Source of the DNA: a virus
Length of the DNA: 64,000 nt
Direction: 5' to 3' (one strand)
IMG/VR virus record: IMGVR_UViG_3300044691_000429
Span: 29,142-93,141 of that record
The stretch's first letter is position 1. Every line of letters starts with the position of its first letter. The translations under genes were made by a program, and so were the position numbers. The notes beneath the pieces are model-generated. The model did not search any database. It saw nothing but the letters and a program-made list of their open reading frames with translations, and had not been told where the DNA came from. Of this stretch, positions 18,095 to 26,244 are shown one piece after another.

Positions 18095-18289
18095 TCAGCT
18101 CAGTCCACGCCGCGCCCGGCACCACTGCCGCCCGCAGTCGATCAACTCGGGGTCGGAGTGGTCGGGGACGCCGTCGCCGTCGGCGGCCGCCGTGATGCCG
18201 AGGTCGCCTTCCAGTGTGCGGATCACCAGCGGCCACGCCCGGTCGTGGACATCGCAGCGGCGGGCGATGCGGCGCAGGATGCCGGTCAT
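18095..18289 (-). CDS. Small protein, unknown function
   Basis: 64 residues, the last gene of the minus-strand transfer-region operon. N-terminus MTGILRRIARRCDVHDRAWPLVIRTLEGDLG. It overlaps the upstream gene by 4 nt (ATGA). Basic with two cysteines (DCGRQWC), possible weak metal site. No family recognised. Confidence 0.6.
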   Translation of the reverse strand: MTGILRRIARRCDVHDRAWPLVIRTLEGDLGITAAADGDGVPDHSDPELIDCGRQWCRARRGLS

Positions 18290-18717
18290 GTCCCCTCCTC
18301 CGTCCAGCCCCAGCCCTCCGCGAGGGCGATGAGGGTGTCGCAGTAGCCGCGGCCGTCGACGCGATCGTCCCGCTTGTGGCATGTCCGGCAGCCGAACCGC
18401 GTGATCCTGATGTCGCGGACGTCCCTGGTGATCGGGTGCGCGGCGAGGATCTTCCGGTCGGCCGCGATGCGGCGGAGGACGGCGGCCGGGTCGTGGCGGG
18501 CGATGTGGACGGCATCGGGGAGAGCGTGGTCGCTGCTGGCGCTCACCACCAGGGGGCCGAGCGGCAGACCGCTTCCGCTTCGCTGCCCACTGTCGTGCAC
18601 GACCGCAACATTGTGGTGAGCGTTCCACACAGTCCATGGTCCCGGCCGCGCCGCTTCAGCCTCCTGCTCTACCGCGTCCAGGGTGGCGTGCAGGTAGGCC
18701 AGCGGGGTGGTGGTCAC
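18286..18717 (-). CDS. DUF6221-like protein
   Basis: 143 residues from GTG 18717, overlapping its neighbour by 4 nt. The combination HIARHDPAAVLRRIAADRKIL, a CRTCHKR knuckle and the end CDTLIALAEGWGWTEEG is characteristic of a small family frequent in Streptomyces mobile elements, which I take to be DUF6221. Function unknown; the Cys/His cluster may bind zinc. Confidence 0.65.
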   Translation of the reverse strand: MTTTPLAYLHATLDAVEQEAEAARPGPWTVWNAHHNVAVVHDSGQRSGSGLPLGPLVVSASSDHALPDAVHIARHDPAAVLRRIAADRKILAAHPITRDVRDIRITRFGCRTCHKRDDRVDGRGYCDTLIALAEGWGWTEEGT

Positions 18718-19085
18718 GGGGTCACCGACCCGCTGGCCGGTTCTTCGGCGGTCTCGCGCTGGGCGTCGCGGAGTTCCTTCACCAGGTCGTCCAGCTTGTC
18801 GGACGCGTAGTAGACGTTGCTGGCCTCGAACGGCAAACCGGCAGACCGCAACTCCTGGTACAGGTCGTACAGCTCGCTTGCGTGGGCTTCGGCCTGCTGG
18901 ATGGCGCGCGGCAGGGGCTGCTCCCACGCCGGGGTCTGGCCTGCTGGCACGACAGCGTCGGGGCCTTCGGGCTGGCCGTAGACGAGTCGGTTCGTGACCC
19001 GCTTGATCCGCTGAGCGCCGCAGCCTTCCGCTCGCATCGCGTCCTCGACCTCCGCCATGACGCGGCGCAGTTCCCCATCGTCCAT
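18714..19085 (-). CDS. Helical protein, unknown function
   Basis: 123 residues, largely alpha-helical, including MDDGELRRVMAEVEDAMRAEGCG and SDKLDDLVKELRDAQRETAEE. Overlaps the downstream DUF6221-like gene by 4 nt. No family recognised. Confidence 0.6.
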   Translation of the reverse strand: MDDGELRRVMAEVEDAMRAEGCGAQRIKRVTNRLVYGQPEGPDAVVPAGQTPAWEQPLPRAIQQAEAHASELYDLYQELRSAGLPFEASNVYYASDKLDDLVKELRDAQRETAEEPASGSVTP

Positions 19086-19125
19086 GCGCCCAGTGTCCCC
19101 CCGCCGCCCGACAACGCCGCGGGGG

Positions 19126-19461
19126 TTACTGCGGCAGCGGCACGCCCGCGTGTTCCTCGGCCATGTGGTCGAGGCCGCATTCCCGGGCCTCCCGCTCGTT
19201 GCTGCCGTAGGTCATCTCGGCGGCCAGCCACCGGTCGCAGTGGGGGCACCAGTAGTCGTAGGCATCAGGGCCGTGCTCAGGCTGGGGCCGCACGCGGATG
19301 GTGTCCAACCGCGCCTGGTGGCGCTGGTCGATGTCGCGCATCAACTCACCGGCCAGGTTGCGGCGCTTGGGGCCGAACGGGACGTCCTGGAACGCGAGAG
19401 ACGGCGACGCCAGGAAGCCGGTTCGGTGCGCGATCCGCTTGAGTGTCCAGCGAAGGGTCAT
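19126..19461 (-). CDS. Zinc-finger-like small protein
   Basis: 111 residues. A basic N-terminal helix is followed by a C2H2-like pattern: YDYWCPHCDRWLAAEM and ECGLDHMAEEH, i.e. CxxC with Cys/His about 20 residues later. Possibly nucleic-acid binding. Starts 30 nt before a strong hairpin. Confidence 0.6.
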   Translation of the reverse strand: MTLRWTLKRIAHRTGFLASPSLAFQDVPFGPKRRNLAGELMRDIDQRHQARLDTIRVRPQPEHGPDAYDYWCPHCDRWLAAEMTYGSNEREARECGLDHMAEEHAGVPLPQ

Positions 19462-19492
19462 CCCCCCATCATCCCCTCCACCGGACGCGCGC

Positions 19493-19522
19493 GGGCCCCC
19501 GCCGCGGTGACGGCAGGGGCCC
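19493..19522 (-). terminator. Intra-operon hairpin
   Basis: Arms GGGCCCC (19493-19499) and GGGGCCC (19516-19522), extended by partial pairing inside, in the 100-nt gap between two minus-strand genes. Likely a terminator or attenuator dividing the operon. Confidence 0.5.
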
Positions 19523-19561
19523 GGGGGGATCGGTTCTCCTCTTCGGGAATGCGGACCCCGC

Positions 19562-19768
19562 CTAGTCGATGAAGCGGAACGCGGCGAAGGCGGTGTGACG
19601 CGGGTGGGCGGTGGCGGCGCAGATCCGGTCGGCTTCGTCGACGTCGCCCCGATTGACGGCAGCGGCGGCACGCTTGGCGGCGTCCCAGTCGACGGGGTTG
19701 TCCAGGTCGATCGGCTCGACCTCGCGGGCGGTGGGCTTGCGGCAGAGCAGCGAGCGGAGCAGGGACAC
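19562..19768 (-). CDS. Small protein, unknown function
   Basis: 68 residues (MSLLRSLLCRKPTAREVEPIDLDNPVDWDAAKRAAA, then HPRHTAFAAFRFID). Soluble and helical, with a GAGACC-type purine stretch upstream. Nothing recognised. Confidence 0.55.
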   Translation of the reverse strand: MSLLRSLLCRKPTAREVEPIDLDNPVDWDAAKRAAAAVNRGDVDEADRICAATAHPRHTAFAAFRFID

Positions 19769-19777
19769 GGCGGTCTC

Positions 19778-20041
19778 CTATCGGTCGGGAGTCTGGTACG
19801 CACGGACGGCGTAGACCGGCGGCATCCGGGGCGGGTCGGCGGGTTCGGCGGGTTCGAGGTGTTGGTCGCCGAAGACGTGCAGTCCGCTCACCCGGTCGTG
19901 CCAGGTGAGCCCGGCGACGATGTTCATGCCGTTCTCGTGCTCCCACACGGTGCCGGTGCGGCCGATCAATTGGCGGTGCTTGTGGGGCGGGACGAGGTGG
20001 TCGACGGACAGGACGGTCACGCGGGAACCGGAGGGGTACAT
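19778..20041 (-). CDS. Small beta-rich protein, unknown function
   Basis: 87 residues starting MYPSGSRVTVLSVDHLVPPHKHRQLIGRTGTV, a beta-barrel-like opening similar to KOW/SH3-type modules (strand, LIGRTGTV turn, strand). An AGGAGGC-like site precedes the ATG. Could be an RNA- or protein-binding small barrel; inference only. Confidence 0.55.
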   Translation of the reverse strand: MYPSGSRVTVLSVDHLVPPHKHRQLIGRTGTVWEHENGMNIVAGLTWHDRVSGLHVFGDQHLEPAEPADPPRMPPVYAVRAYQTPDR

Positions 20042-20082
20042 GGGTGCCTCCTATGCAGGTCGGGTGGGATGAGTGCCCCTGG

Positions 20083-20348
20083 TCACCAGATGGCGGCGAG
20101 GCGGGCGTGGGCGCCGCATCCGGTGCAGGTCGTGGCGGCGCGGTGGTTGCCCCAGTTGCAGCGGGCGCAGTCCCAGCCCCGCAAGTCCGCGACAAGCCGG
20201 CCCCGGCGTGTTCGGCGGCTTCCTTCTCCAGGTCGGCCTTGCGGGGGGTGCCGCCGGTGTTGCAGCCGGAGCAAGACCAGCGTGAACCCAACGGCCCCGA
20301 GCGGACCGTGACCTTCTCGCCCATCTGGGTGGGCATGCTGAGGTTCAC
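20083..20348 (-). pseudogene. Zinc-ribbon gene split by an apparent -1 frameshift
   Basis: From ATG 20348 the frame encodes MNLSMPTQMGEKVTVRSG and a WSCSGCN knuckle, then continues without a sensible end. The adjacent -1 frame encodes GWDCARCNWGNHRAATTCTGCGAHARL, a clear RanBP2-type zinc ribbon, ending at 20083. Joined near 20195 they would form one ~88-residue protein with two zinc modules. Either an indel broke the gene or two overlapping genes exist; no convincing slippery heptamer was found. Confidence 0.5.
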
Positions 20349-20352
20349 CGGG

Positions 20353-20541
20353 TCACGCCTCCTGCTTCTGGCCGTAGTAGCCGGAGCGGGGGTTGGTGGT
20401 GTCGGACAGGTGGACGCGGTACCCGTCGGTGGCCAGGACGAGCGGGTCGCTGGCGGTGCCGGGGTGGCCGCAGGCCGCGCAGGTGTTGCGCTGGCCTTTG
20501 TGGTCGCGGGCCTGCTGGGTGGTGTTGATGTAGCCAGCCAC
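20353..20541 (-). CDS. Small CxxC protein
   Basis: 62 residues from GTG: GQRNTCAACGHPGTASDPLVLATDGYRVHLSDTTNPRSGYYG. One CxxC knuckle followed by a conserved-looking HLSDTTNPRSG element that recurs in Streptomyces phage small proteins. Probably metal binding. Confidence 0.6.
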   Translation of the reverse strand: MAGYINTTQQARDHKGQRNTCAACGHPGTASDPLVLATDGYRVHLSDTTNPRSGYYGQKQEA

Positions 20542-20544
20542 GGG

Positions 20545-20721
20545 TCAGCCCTCCTTGATGACGTAGATGGCGCCGTTCGGGTCGATGGCGAGGACGGTGC
20601 CGCAGCCGCCGCACTCGTAGACCCGGTAGCCGTCTCGGCTGCCCTTGTGGGCCATGACCTCTTTGCAGCAGACAGGCGGGTCGTCGGTCATGCGGGAGTT
20701 GGTGACGGTTCGGGATGCCAT
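20545..20721 (-). CDS. Tiny zinc-ribbon protein
   Basis: 58 residues from ATG 20721, stop TGA 20545-20547. CC at residues 18-19 and CGGC at 37-40 (YECGGCGTVLAIDP) form a zinc-ribbon-like pair. It fills what would otherwise be a gap between two tiny genes with 3-nt spacing on both sides. Confidence 0.6.
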   Translation of the reverse strand: MASRTVTNSRMTDDPPVCCKEVMAHKGSRDGYRVYECGGCGTVLAIDPNGAIYVIKEG

Positions 20722-20723
20722 GG

Positions 20724-20918
20724 TCAGTTCTCCTGCTTCTCGCCGAGCCGGACTTCCATGGAGGCGCGGCCGAGTTCGGCGATCTCGCTGCCGTCGGTGG
20801 TGCGAGTGGCGAAGCGTGCGTTGACCTCGGCGACGATGCGGTCGGTGGTCCTGATGTCGCCGCGCCGCTTGGCAGCGACGTACTCGCGGACGGAGTCGTG
20901 CTGGTAGTTGGTGGACAT
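20724..20918 (-). CDS. Small helical protein, unknown function
   Basis: 64 residues: MSTNYQHDSVREYVAAKRRGDIRTTDRIVAEVNARFATRT. A GAAAGGAA ribosome-binding site precedes the ATG. It heads the sub-operon downstream of traB. Confidence 0.6.
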   Translation of the reverse strand: MSTNYQHDSVREYVAAKRRGDIRTTDRIVAEVNARFATRTTDGSEIAELGRASMEVRLGEKQEN

Positions 20919-21053
20919 GGGATTCCTTTCGATCTTGGTTGAGCCGGTCCGGGGCCGGTCGGGACCCGGTCGGTGGGGGTGTTTGCCCTAGTCTGTGCCC
21001 GGACGGAGGCCGGACGGGACTCGCAGCCAGCAGTTCTGGCGGCCAGCCCCCGG

Positions 21054-21068
21054 CCGGGCCGAACCCGG
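21054..21068 (-). terminator. Hairpin downstream of the TraB-like gene
   Basis: On the minus strand CCGGG-TTCGG-CCCGG gives a 5-bp stem with a stable UUCGG-type loop 3 nt after the traB-like stop. The surrounding 150 nt (20919-21071) are very GC-rich with repeated GGCCGG and hold no gene. Confidence 0.45.
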
Positions 21069-21071
21069 GTG

Positions 21072-23135
21072 CTACCCGGCCTGAGACCGGGTCCCGGCCG
21101 GGTCCATCAGCCCTGCGGCGGCCTGTTCGACCGCCGACCGCTCCCAGCCGCGGAGCCGGCCGTTGGCCTCGGTGTCCCGGCTGGCGGTCACGCCCGGCGC
21201 GTGCTTGCGGAGAATCCGGCCAAGGCGCTCCGAATCCATCTCGCCATACCCGGAGTTGTGGAGCGCGGGCAGCAGCGTCTCGGACGTCGGCAGGAAGTCG
21301 GCGGCGCCCAACTCGAACTCCCGCAACAGGATGGCGACCAGCCGTGCATCGTCCACTCCGCCCTGTGAGGCCAGGGCGTCAAGCCGGTCGGCGATAAGGT
21401 CGCCACGCCCGGACGTCGAGAGGTTCGCCCCGGAGCCGATCAGGGTGTCGGCGTCCATGCGGGGCCGGCCCGCCTTGAGACGCTCGGGCAGGGCGGCGGT
21501 GATCTGCGGGCGGGTGTACTGGTTGAACTGGTGGCGGATGGCCCGGGTCAGCGCGCCGCCCATGATCATGGCCTGGCCCGCGTCGTTCGCAACGGGGCCA
21601 ACGGCGGGCTTCATGCGGTCCGGCCGCCAGCCGAGAGCGCCAGCACCCACACCGAACGCAATCTTGACGTCCTCGAAGCGGCAGGCCATCAGTATCCGGT
21701 AGGCGACGATCGCCGCGATGGCGTCACCGAGAGCGTCGGCTGTAGCCTCCTGACCGGCCATGATGAGGTAGATGCCGTACTGGCGGCCCGTCCGCAGGAT
21801 CTTGATCGCGGCGTCCTTGCCCTTGGCACTGAGCTGGATGAACTCGTCGATGTTGATGTACAGGTTCGGGTGCTCCGGGGTGGCGTGCCACCGGTCGCCC
21901 ATCCCCAGGGTGTGCATGAGCTTGCCGCGGGCGGACACGTAGGTCAGGGCCTCGTCCAGCGCTTCCTCGCACTCCTCGGGCCCCCTCGCCCGGCGGGCCA
22001 TGAGGTCGCCGAACTCGGACAGCCCGCCCTTGATCGGGTCCAGGTCCCACACGACGGCGTCCCGGCACGCGGTCAGGGCCTCGTTGATGGTGCGCAGCGC
22101 TCCGAGGCTCTTGCCCGCGCCCATCGCTCCGATGATCAGAGCGCAGAACCCATCGAGGCTGAGTTCGAGGGTGCTCCCGTCCATGGTCCGGCCCATGTGG
22201 ACCACATCGTGCACGGACAGGGAGTTCGGGGGCCGCACCGCGGGCTTCGGCATGTCCGCGAACGGGTTGGACGCGACGAGCCGCACGGTGACCCTGGACT
22301 TGTCGCGACTGTCCGGCTCGGGCATGAACCCGCCGTCGGGCAGGGCGAGATGCCCCTCGATCTGGTCGGACGCGGCCATGACCTTGCCCGGGGTGGCGCC
22401 CTTGAGTTCCAGGGCGATCTCCCAGCCCCAGCCGCGGTAGCCGAGCACGTTGATCTGCCGGGCGCCGATGCCCTCGGCCTTGAGGGCGCGCTGGATGCAG
22501 GTCCGGACCTGCTCGCCGTCCTTGCACCAGGCCAGCGGGAACGGCTCGCCGTCGTCCACCTCGGGCTCCGGGCCGGGTCCGATCGCGGTCGCGACCGGGG
22601 CGGCCTCCAGCGCCCGCCTGATGTTGATGCGCCGCCCGTACCCGGTGACGACAGCCCCGGCGATCGCGGTCTCGGCCGCGGGCGCCGCGAGGAACGCCTC
22701 CCCGGCGGGCATGCCCACACCCAGCACGAGGCCGAGGGATGCCGCAACGGTGAGGACGACCCCGCCCCCGGCGGTGCCCGCGGCGGTGATCCACCGGCGG
22801 TGGCGCTCCTCGCGGATCTTGTCCCAGTCCGCATTGCTGCGGGGCTCCACGGACTCGACGCGATCGGTCGCCCGCACGTACCGCCAGCCCGCGCGGGTCG
22901 TGCCGTGCAGACCCCGCCCGAGCCACCCTCCGCCGGTGCCTGCCGCGCGGGCGGTGTGGCCGAGGCCGCGCCCGGTCGCCCTAGCAGCGACCAGCGCGGC
23001 GGACTGGGTGGTGCGCGGCGCCGGCCGGGTGGTGGGCACGTCCGGCGCCGCGGGCTTCGCGGGGACGTAATCCGGCTTGAGGAAGTCCGGCACGTCGATG
23101 TCGGCGGCCGTGCGGGAGGAGCTGTCGATGGCCAT
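21072..23135 (-). CDS. traB: TraB-like FtsK/SpoIIIE conjugative DNA translocase
   Basis: 687 residues. An N-terminal Pro/Ala-rich tail (1-100) is followed by hydrophobic segments at about 115-165, the membrane anchor. The motor domain has Walker A GAMGAGKS (336-343), VVWDLD (361-366) and a Walker B-like LYINIDE (425-431). The C-terminal ~130 residues look like a winged-helix module (RLDALASQGGVDDARLVAILL, ALHNSGYGEMDSERLGRILRK), the position where Streptomyces TraB recognises its clt repeats. Streptomyces TraB moves double-stranded DNA between mycelial cells as a hexameric pump. It follows the SpdB-like gene by 3 nt. No TGG/clt-like repeat array was obvious nearby. A phage-specific role such as DNA segregation cannot be excluded. 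Confidence 0.75.
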   Translation of the reverse strand: MAIDSSSRTAADIDVPDFLKPDYVPAKPAAPDVPTTRPAPRTTQSAALVAARATGRGLGHTARAAGTGGGWLGRGLHGTTRAGWRYVRATDRVESVEPRSNADWDKIREERHRRWITAAGTAGGGVVLTVAASLGLVLGVGMPAGEAFLAAPAAETAIAGAVVTGYGRRINIRRALEAAPVATAIGPGPEPEVDDGEPFPLAWCKDGEQVRTCIQRALKAEGIGARQINVLGYRGWGWEIALELKGATPGKVMAASDQIEGHLALPDGGFMPEPDSRDKSRVTVRLVASNPFADMPKPAVRPPNSLSVHDVVHMGRTMDGSTLELSLDGFCALIIGAMGAGKSLGALRTINEALTACRDAVVWDLDPIKGGLSEFGDLMARRARGPEECEEALDEALTYVSARGKLMHTLGMGDRWHATPEHPNLYINIDEFIQLSAKGKDAAIKILRTGRQYGIYLIMAGQEATADALGDAIAAIVAYRILMACRFEDVKIAFGVGAGALGWRPDRMKPAVGPVANDAGQAMIMGGALTRAIRHQFNQYTRPQITAALPERLKAGRPRMDADTLIGSGANLSTSGRGDLIADRLDALASQGGVDDARLVAILLREFELGAADFLPTSETLLPALHNSGYGEMDSERLGRILRKHAPGVTASRDTEANGRLRGWERSAVEQAAAGLMDPAGTRSQAG

Positions 23136-23138
23136 GGG

Positions 23139-24482
23139 TCAGGCGTCCTTCGGAGTCGCGGTCTTGGCGGTTATGGCGGCCTGCTTGCGGGCGGCTTCAA
23201 CGAACGGGGCGGTGTCCCCCGGGCGGCGTACTCCACGCACCGGAGGACCGGTAACCGAGCCCCTACGGCGAGTAGGGGGGACTTGCGGATTCACCTGCGC
23301 GTTGCCGATCTTCCACACGGTCTTGTCGGGGGCGTCCGCGCGGGCGTCGAGCATGCGTCGGGCAGCCGCGTTCCGGAGCTGCTGGGCCTCCGCGGAGTCG
23401 CCCGGGTCGGTGCCCTCGACGTCCTTGTGGGCCCGCCTCCAAACGGTCTCGGTGACGGTCGTTTCGCCGAGCGCGGCGGCCAGTTTGACGGCGTGCTCCC
23501 ACACCTTCGGGTACAGCGTTTCGCGGTCCTTCGTGAGCTTCTCGAAGGCCGCCTTCGCCGCCTTCTCGGCGGCCTCCTTCTCGGCCTTCACAGCTGCCTC
23601 GCGGGCGGCCTTCTCGGCAGCAGCCCGCTTCTCCGTGCGCTCCTGATCCTTCCGCTCGCGACCCGTCAGGGCGCCGTCGCGCTTCCGGATCCGGCCGTGC
23701 TCGTGCAGGTCCCACACGCCGGGGCCGGCGACCGAGGCGAAGGCGGTAGCGAGAGCCGTCGCCATCCCGAAGTGCCCCAAACCGTGCGTCAGGTTGATGC
23801 CCGCAGCAACAAACGCCAGCGCCCACGCGATCAGGCGGTAGTGCCAGTGCGGCCGGTGGTCATCGACCGCTGCAGCAGCACCGCGGAGGACAACCCACGC
23901 GCCGCCTTCGAGGAAGAGCGGTGCGGCAACGAGCCAGGGTGCGGCAGGGTTCCAGAACGCGGATGCCTGCACCGGGAGCGCAACAACGGCGCACACGACG
24001 GCGAAGCCGAGGGCGGCACGCTTCCAGGAGGACGCGGACTTGCCGTGCTTGGCCTGCTGCTCGATGTCGGCCTGCCGCTGCGCTGCGGCTGCGAGGCGGC
24101 CGTCCTCGCGTGCCCGGTCGGCCTCATCTCGCTTGCGATTGGATTCGGCGATGCGCGCCTCACTGGCGGCGTCTTCCTCGCGGGCACGCCGGGCGGTCTT
24201 GTCGTTGGCGAGCTGCAGCCGACGGGCTTCCTCTGCCGCCCTGACCTTCTCGGCTTCGGCCTTGCCTTCGGCTTCGATCAGCAGGGCTGCGGCTTCGGCC
24301 TCGGCGCGGGTGCGGATGGCGGCGGCTTCGGCGGCGGCCACCAGGTCCACGGCCGGCCCAGCGGCGGGCGCCGGCTCGGGTGCGGTCTCGGGTTCGGCGA
24401 TGCCGCCGATGCGGATGGGCGTGAACGGCTCCCATGTGGGCACGTGGGGCCGCGTGGTGCCGTTCAGGGTCTGGCCGGACAC
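23139..24482 (-). CDS. spdB: SpdB-like DUF2637 membrane protein
   Basis: 447 residues. Residues ~45-145 are a long Ala/Glu/Arg coiled coil. About 155-260 contain four hydrophobic segments (AALGFAVVCAVVALPVQA through GPGVWDLHEHGR), matching the DUF2637/SpdB pattern of Streptomyces plasmids. A second coiled coil (~275-330) and a helical KVWEHAVKLAAALGETTVTETVWRRAHKD domain follow. In plasmids, Spd proteins assist intramycelial spreading together with TraB. Its location directly upstream of the TraB-like gene supports a transfer complex. Confidence 0.7.
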   Translation of the reverse strand: MSGQTLNGTTRPHVPTWEPFTPIRIGGIAEPETAPEPAPAAGPAVDLVAAAEAAAIRTRAEAEAAALLIEAEGKAEAEKVRAAEEARRLQLANDKTARRAREEDAASEARIAESNRKRDEADRAREDGRLAAAAQRQADIEQQAKHGKSASSWKRAALGFAVVCAVVALPVQASAFWNPAAPWLVAAPLFLEGGAWVVLRGAAAAVDDHRPHWHYRLIAWALAFVAAGINLTHGLGHFGMATALATAFASVAGPGVWDLHEHGRIRKRDGALTGRERKDQERTEKRAAAEKAAREAAVKAEKEAAEKAAKAAFEKLTKDRETLYPKVWEHAVKLAAALGETTVTETVWRRAHKDVEGTDPGDSAEAQQLRNAAARRMLDARADAPDKTVWKIGNAQVNPQVPPTRRRGSVTGPPVRGVRRPGDTAPFVEAARKQAAITAKTATPKDA

Positions 24483-24501
24483 GGTCGGGTCTCCTTCGGG
24501 G

Positions 24502-24777
24502 CTATCGGGTGGGCTGGTTGTAGGCGTCGCGGAACTCTTCGGCGAACGCGGCGGCGAGGACGCCGATCCCGGTCTGCGACAGCGCCGGGTGCCCGGTGCG
24601 GGCGGCGAGCTGCTGCTCGGCGTGGACAGCGGCGGCGGTGGCCACGGTGACGATCACCCGCAGGGTGCGGAGGACCAGCACCAGCACCCCCAGCAGCAGT
24701 TGCGCGACGACCGCGAGGACCGCCAGCACCAGCCGCCGCCATGGGGTCGGGGCGCGGGCCACCAGGACGCGGGGCAT
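24502..24777 (-). CDS. Small Spd-like membrane protein
   Basis: 91 residues from ATG 24777 (a longer frame has no better start). Residues ~15-50 form a strong membrane stretch (RLVLAVLAVVAQLLLGVLVLVLRTLRVIVTVATAAAV), followed by a polar tail. Directly upstream of spdB, so likely one of the accessory spread proteins. Its ATG overlaps the preceding stop by one base. Confidence 0.6.
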   Translation of the reverse strand: MPRVLVARAPTPWRRLVLAVLAVVAQLLLGVLVLVLRTLRVIVTVATAAAVHAEQQLAARTGHPALSQTGIGVLAAAFAEEFRDAYNQPTR

Positions 24778-24944
24778 CAGGCGTACCTCCGGGGGGCTTT
24801 GCCGTCCCGCGCGGACACGGCCCAGGCGCTGGCCCATCGGCCGAGGTCGGGCAGGAGGACGGTCGGCAGCTCCTGCTCGAACTGCTTGCGCACGGGCGCC
24901 GGGCAGGCGGCAATGAGCCCCAGAAGGTCAGACCAGCGCGTCAT
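24777..24944 (-). CDS. Tiny protein, unknown function
   Basis: 55 residues: MTRWSDLLGLIAACPAPVRKQFEQELPTVLLPDLGRWASAWAVSARDG. Helical, coupled to both neighbours by overlap. No family recognised. Confidence 0.55.
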   Translation of the reverse strand: MTRWSDLLGLIAACPAPVRKQFEQELPTVLLPDLGRWASAWAVSARDGKAPRRYA

Positions 24945-25528
24945 GACGCCCCCTTCGCTGCGGTACGGACCAGGCCGAGCGCCTGCTCCCCGGTGGCGCC
25001 CGGCATCTCGTTCCACCGCGGGTACGGCATCGTGATCCCCCGGCTGGCGAGGGCGCCCTGGATCTGCCGCCCCGCCTCGACCGCGGTGTGCTCGGTGCCG
25101 TAGCCGAGGGCGTGCACGGCCCGCTGCGCGCCGAGGATGCAGCGCCCACCGGTCGCAGTGCGGATCCGGCGGCCCGACTTGGCCCACCCCCACCGCTCCA
25201 GGACCAGCGCGGTCAGCTCCAGGTGCTCCGTGGTGGTGATCCGCGCCCGCTGCAGGCCCTCACCCCGACGGGGGCGGAGGACGAGCAGCCGGTCCGGCAG
25301 CACCCGCCACAACCCGCCGGGCAGCTGCGGGCCGGCCGGAGCCGACGGGGCGGGCTCGCTGCCGACCGCCAGCCGCACCAGGTCGGCCGTCGGCAGCGTC
25401 ACGAGCCGGTGCGCGGTCCGCGTCGGATCCGTCAGCCACGCCACAGCCTCGGCCGCCAGCTCGTCGGCGACGCCGTCGAACAGGTCCAGGTCGGGCAGGC
25501 TCGGGATTGCGGTCGTCATGTCAGACAC
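24941..25528 (-). CDS. DUF6197-like protein
   Basis: 195 residues. The second half contains LERWGWAKSGRRIRTATGGRCILGAQRAVHALGYG, resembling the GRxCLxGA signature of DUF6197 proteins common in actinobacterial phages and mobile elements. N-terminal ~75 residues are variable (LPTADLVRLAVGSEPAPS). Function unknown. Overlaps its neighbours by 4 and 8 nt. Confidence 0.6.
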   Translation of the reverse strand: MSDMTTAIPSLPDLDLFDGVADELAAEAVAWLTDPTRTAHRLVTLPTADLVRLAVGSEPAPSAPAGPQLPGGLWRVLPDRLLVLRPRRGEGLQRARITTTEHLELTALVLERWGWAKSGRRIRTATGGRCILGAQRAVHALGYGTEHTAVEAGRQIQGALASRGITMPYPRWNEMPGATGEQALGLVRTAAKGAS

Positions 25529-25889
25529 CCGCCGGGGTGGCGTGGCTGATTACCTCGGCCGGGTCGGGGCCGAAGATGCCGGGCCGGTTGCGCAGTTCCT
25601 GGAACGTCATCAGGCCGCCGGGCTTCCGCTCGTGGATCGGGCCGTAGCCGAGCCACGCACCGGCGGCGGTCATGTGGTCGCAGCGGGCCTCCTGGCCGAT
25701 CCACCGGCCCGGCCGGCTGAACGTCCACTCCATGAGGGCCCGCTTCGGCGCCCCGGGGTACTTCGCGTTGAGGTCCACCACGCTGTAGTAGGTGTGGCCG
25801 GGCTTGACGGTGGCGGCGAAGGTGGCGGCCTCCTTCTGGGCATTGCGACGCGCCACGGTCGCTGGCGCGATCAGGCTGAGCGGGTTCAC
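25521..25889 (-). CDS. Conserved small protein of the transfer operon, unknown function
   Basis: 122 residues. VKPGHTYYSVVDLNAKYPGAPKRALMEWTFSRPGRWIGQEARCDHMTAAGAWLGYGP dominates, with many aromatic residues. No catalytic motif recognised. It begins a sub-operon just after a strong hairpin at 25935. Confidence 0.6.
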   Translation of the reverse strand: MNPLSLIAPATVARRNAQKEAATFAATVKPGHTYYSVVDLNAKYPGAPKRALMEWTFSRPGRWIGQEARCDHMTAAGAWLGYGPIHERKPGGLMTFQELRNRPGIFGPDPAEVISHATPAGV

Positions 25890-25934
25890 GGTGCTCCTTC
25901 GGTTGTGTGGCGGGCGGGGTGTCTGGCGGTTCTC

Positions 25935-25965
25935 CTCACCACCCAGCGCGGGGCTGGGTGGTGAG
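25935..25965 (-). terminator. Perfect 12-bp hairpin
   Basis: Arms CTCACCACCCAG (25935-25946) and CTGGGTGGTGAG (25954-25965) with a 7-nt loop in the intergenic gap. Likely factor-independent terminator or processing site between sub-operons. Confidence 0.6.
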
Positions 25966-25973
25966 GGCAGGCG

Positions 25974-26174
25974 TCAGGCGGCGGGTCCTCGGCGCCACCG
26001 GGGAAGCGGCTTGGCGGCCTGGTTGGCGGCGGCGTTCAGCTCCAGGTATTCGGGCGTCTCGTCGCGGATACCGGCGCGCCTCTCGCGGGCGCTGTTCCGG
26101 TGCAGGGCGGCGTCGGCGGCCTTGGACGCCTTGACGTCCTCGGGGCGGCCGAGGATCTTGTCGCGGATGCTCAT
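25974..26174 (-). CDS. Small basic helical protein
   Basis: 66 residues from ATG 26174 with GAAAGGAACC upstream. MSIRDKILGRPEDVKASKAADAALHRNSARERRAGIRDETPEYLELNAAANQAA. Possible DNA- or RNA-binding role from charge only. Confidence 0.6.
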   Translation of the reverse strand: MSIRDKILGRPEDVKASKAADAALHRNSARERRAGIRDETPEYLELNAAANQAAKPLPRWRRGPAA

Positions 26175-26196
26175 TGGGTTCCTTTCGGGTCGGGGT

Positions 26197-26234
26197 GCCG
26201 GGCCGGCCTGCGGAGGGGTGCTGGCCGGCCCGGC
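26197..26234 (-). terminator. Perfect 12-bp GC hairpin
   Basis: Arms GCCGGGCCGGCC (26197-26208) and GGCCGGCCCGGC (26223-26234), 14-nt loop, between stop 26245 and the next gene's ribosome-binding site. Confidence 0.6.
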
Positions 26235-26244
26235 GGTCGGGGGG

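Noticed and set aside
20919-21071. Conjugation recognition locus (clt-like repeats) next to traB
   Set aside because: The region has scattered GGCCGG and GGTCGG words but no regular direct repeats of a clear unit, so it is not called; a repeat search with a traB-clt model would be decisive.
21531-24650. 1039-residue plus-strand frame across the TraB/SpdB genes
   Set aside because: Runs through two real genes and their gap; composition is Gly/Arg/Ala low complexity, as expected for antisense of GC-rich coding DNA.
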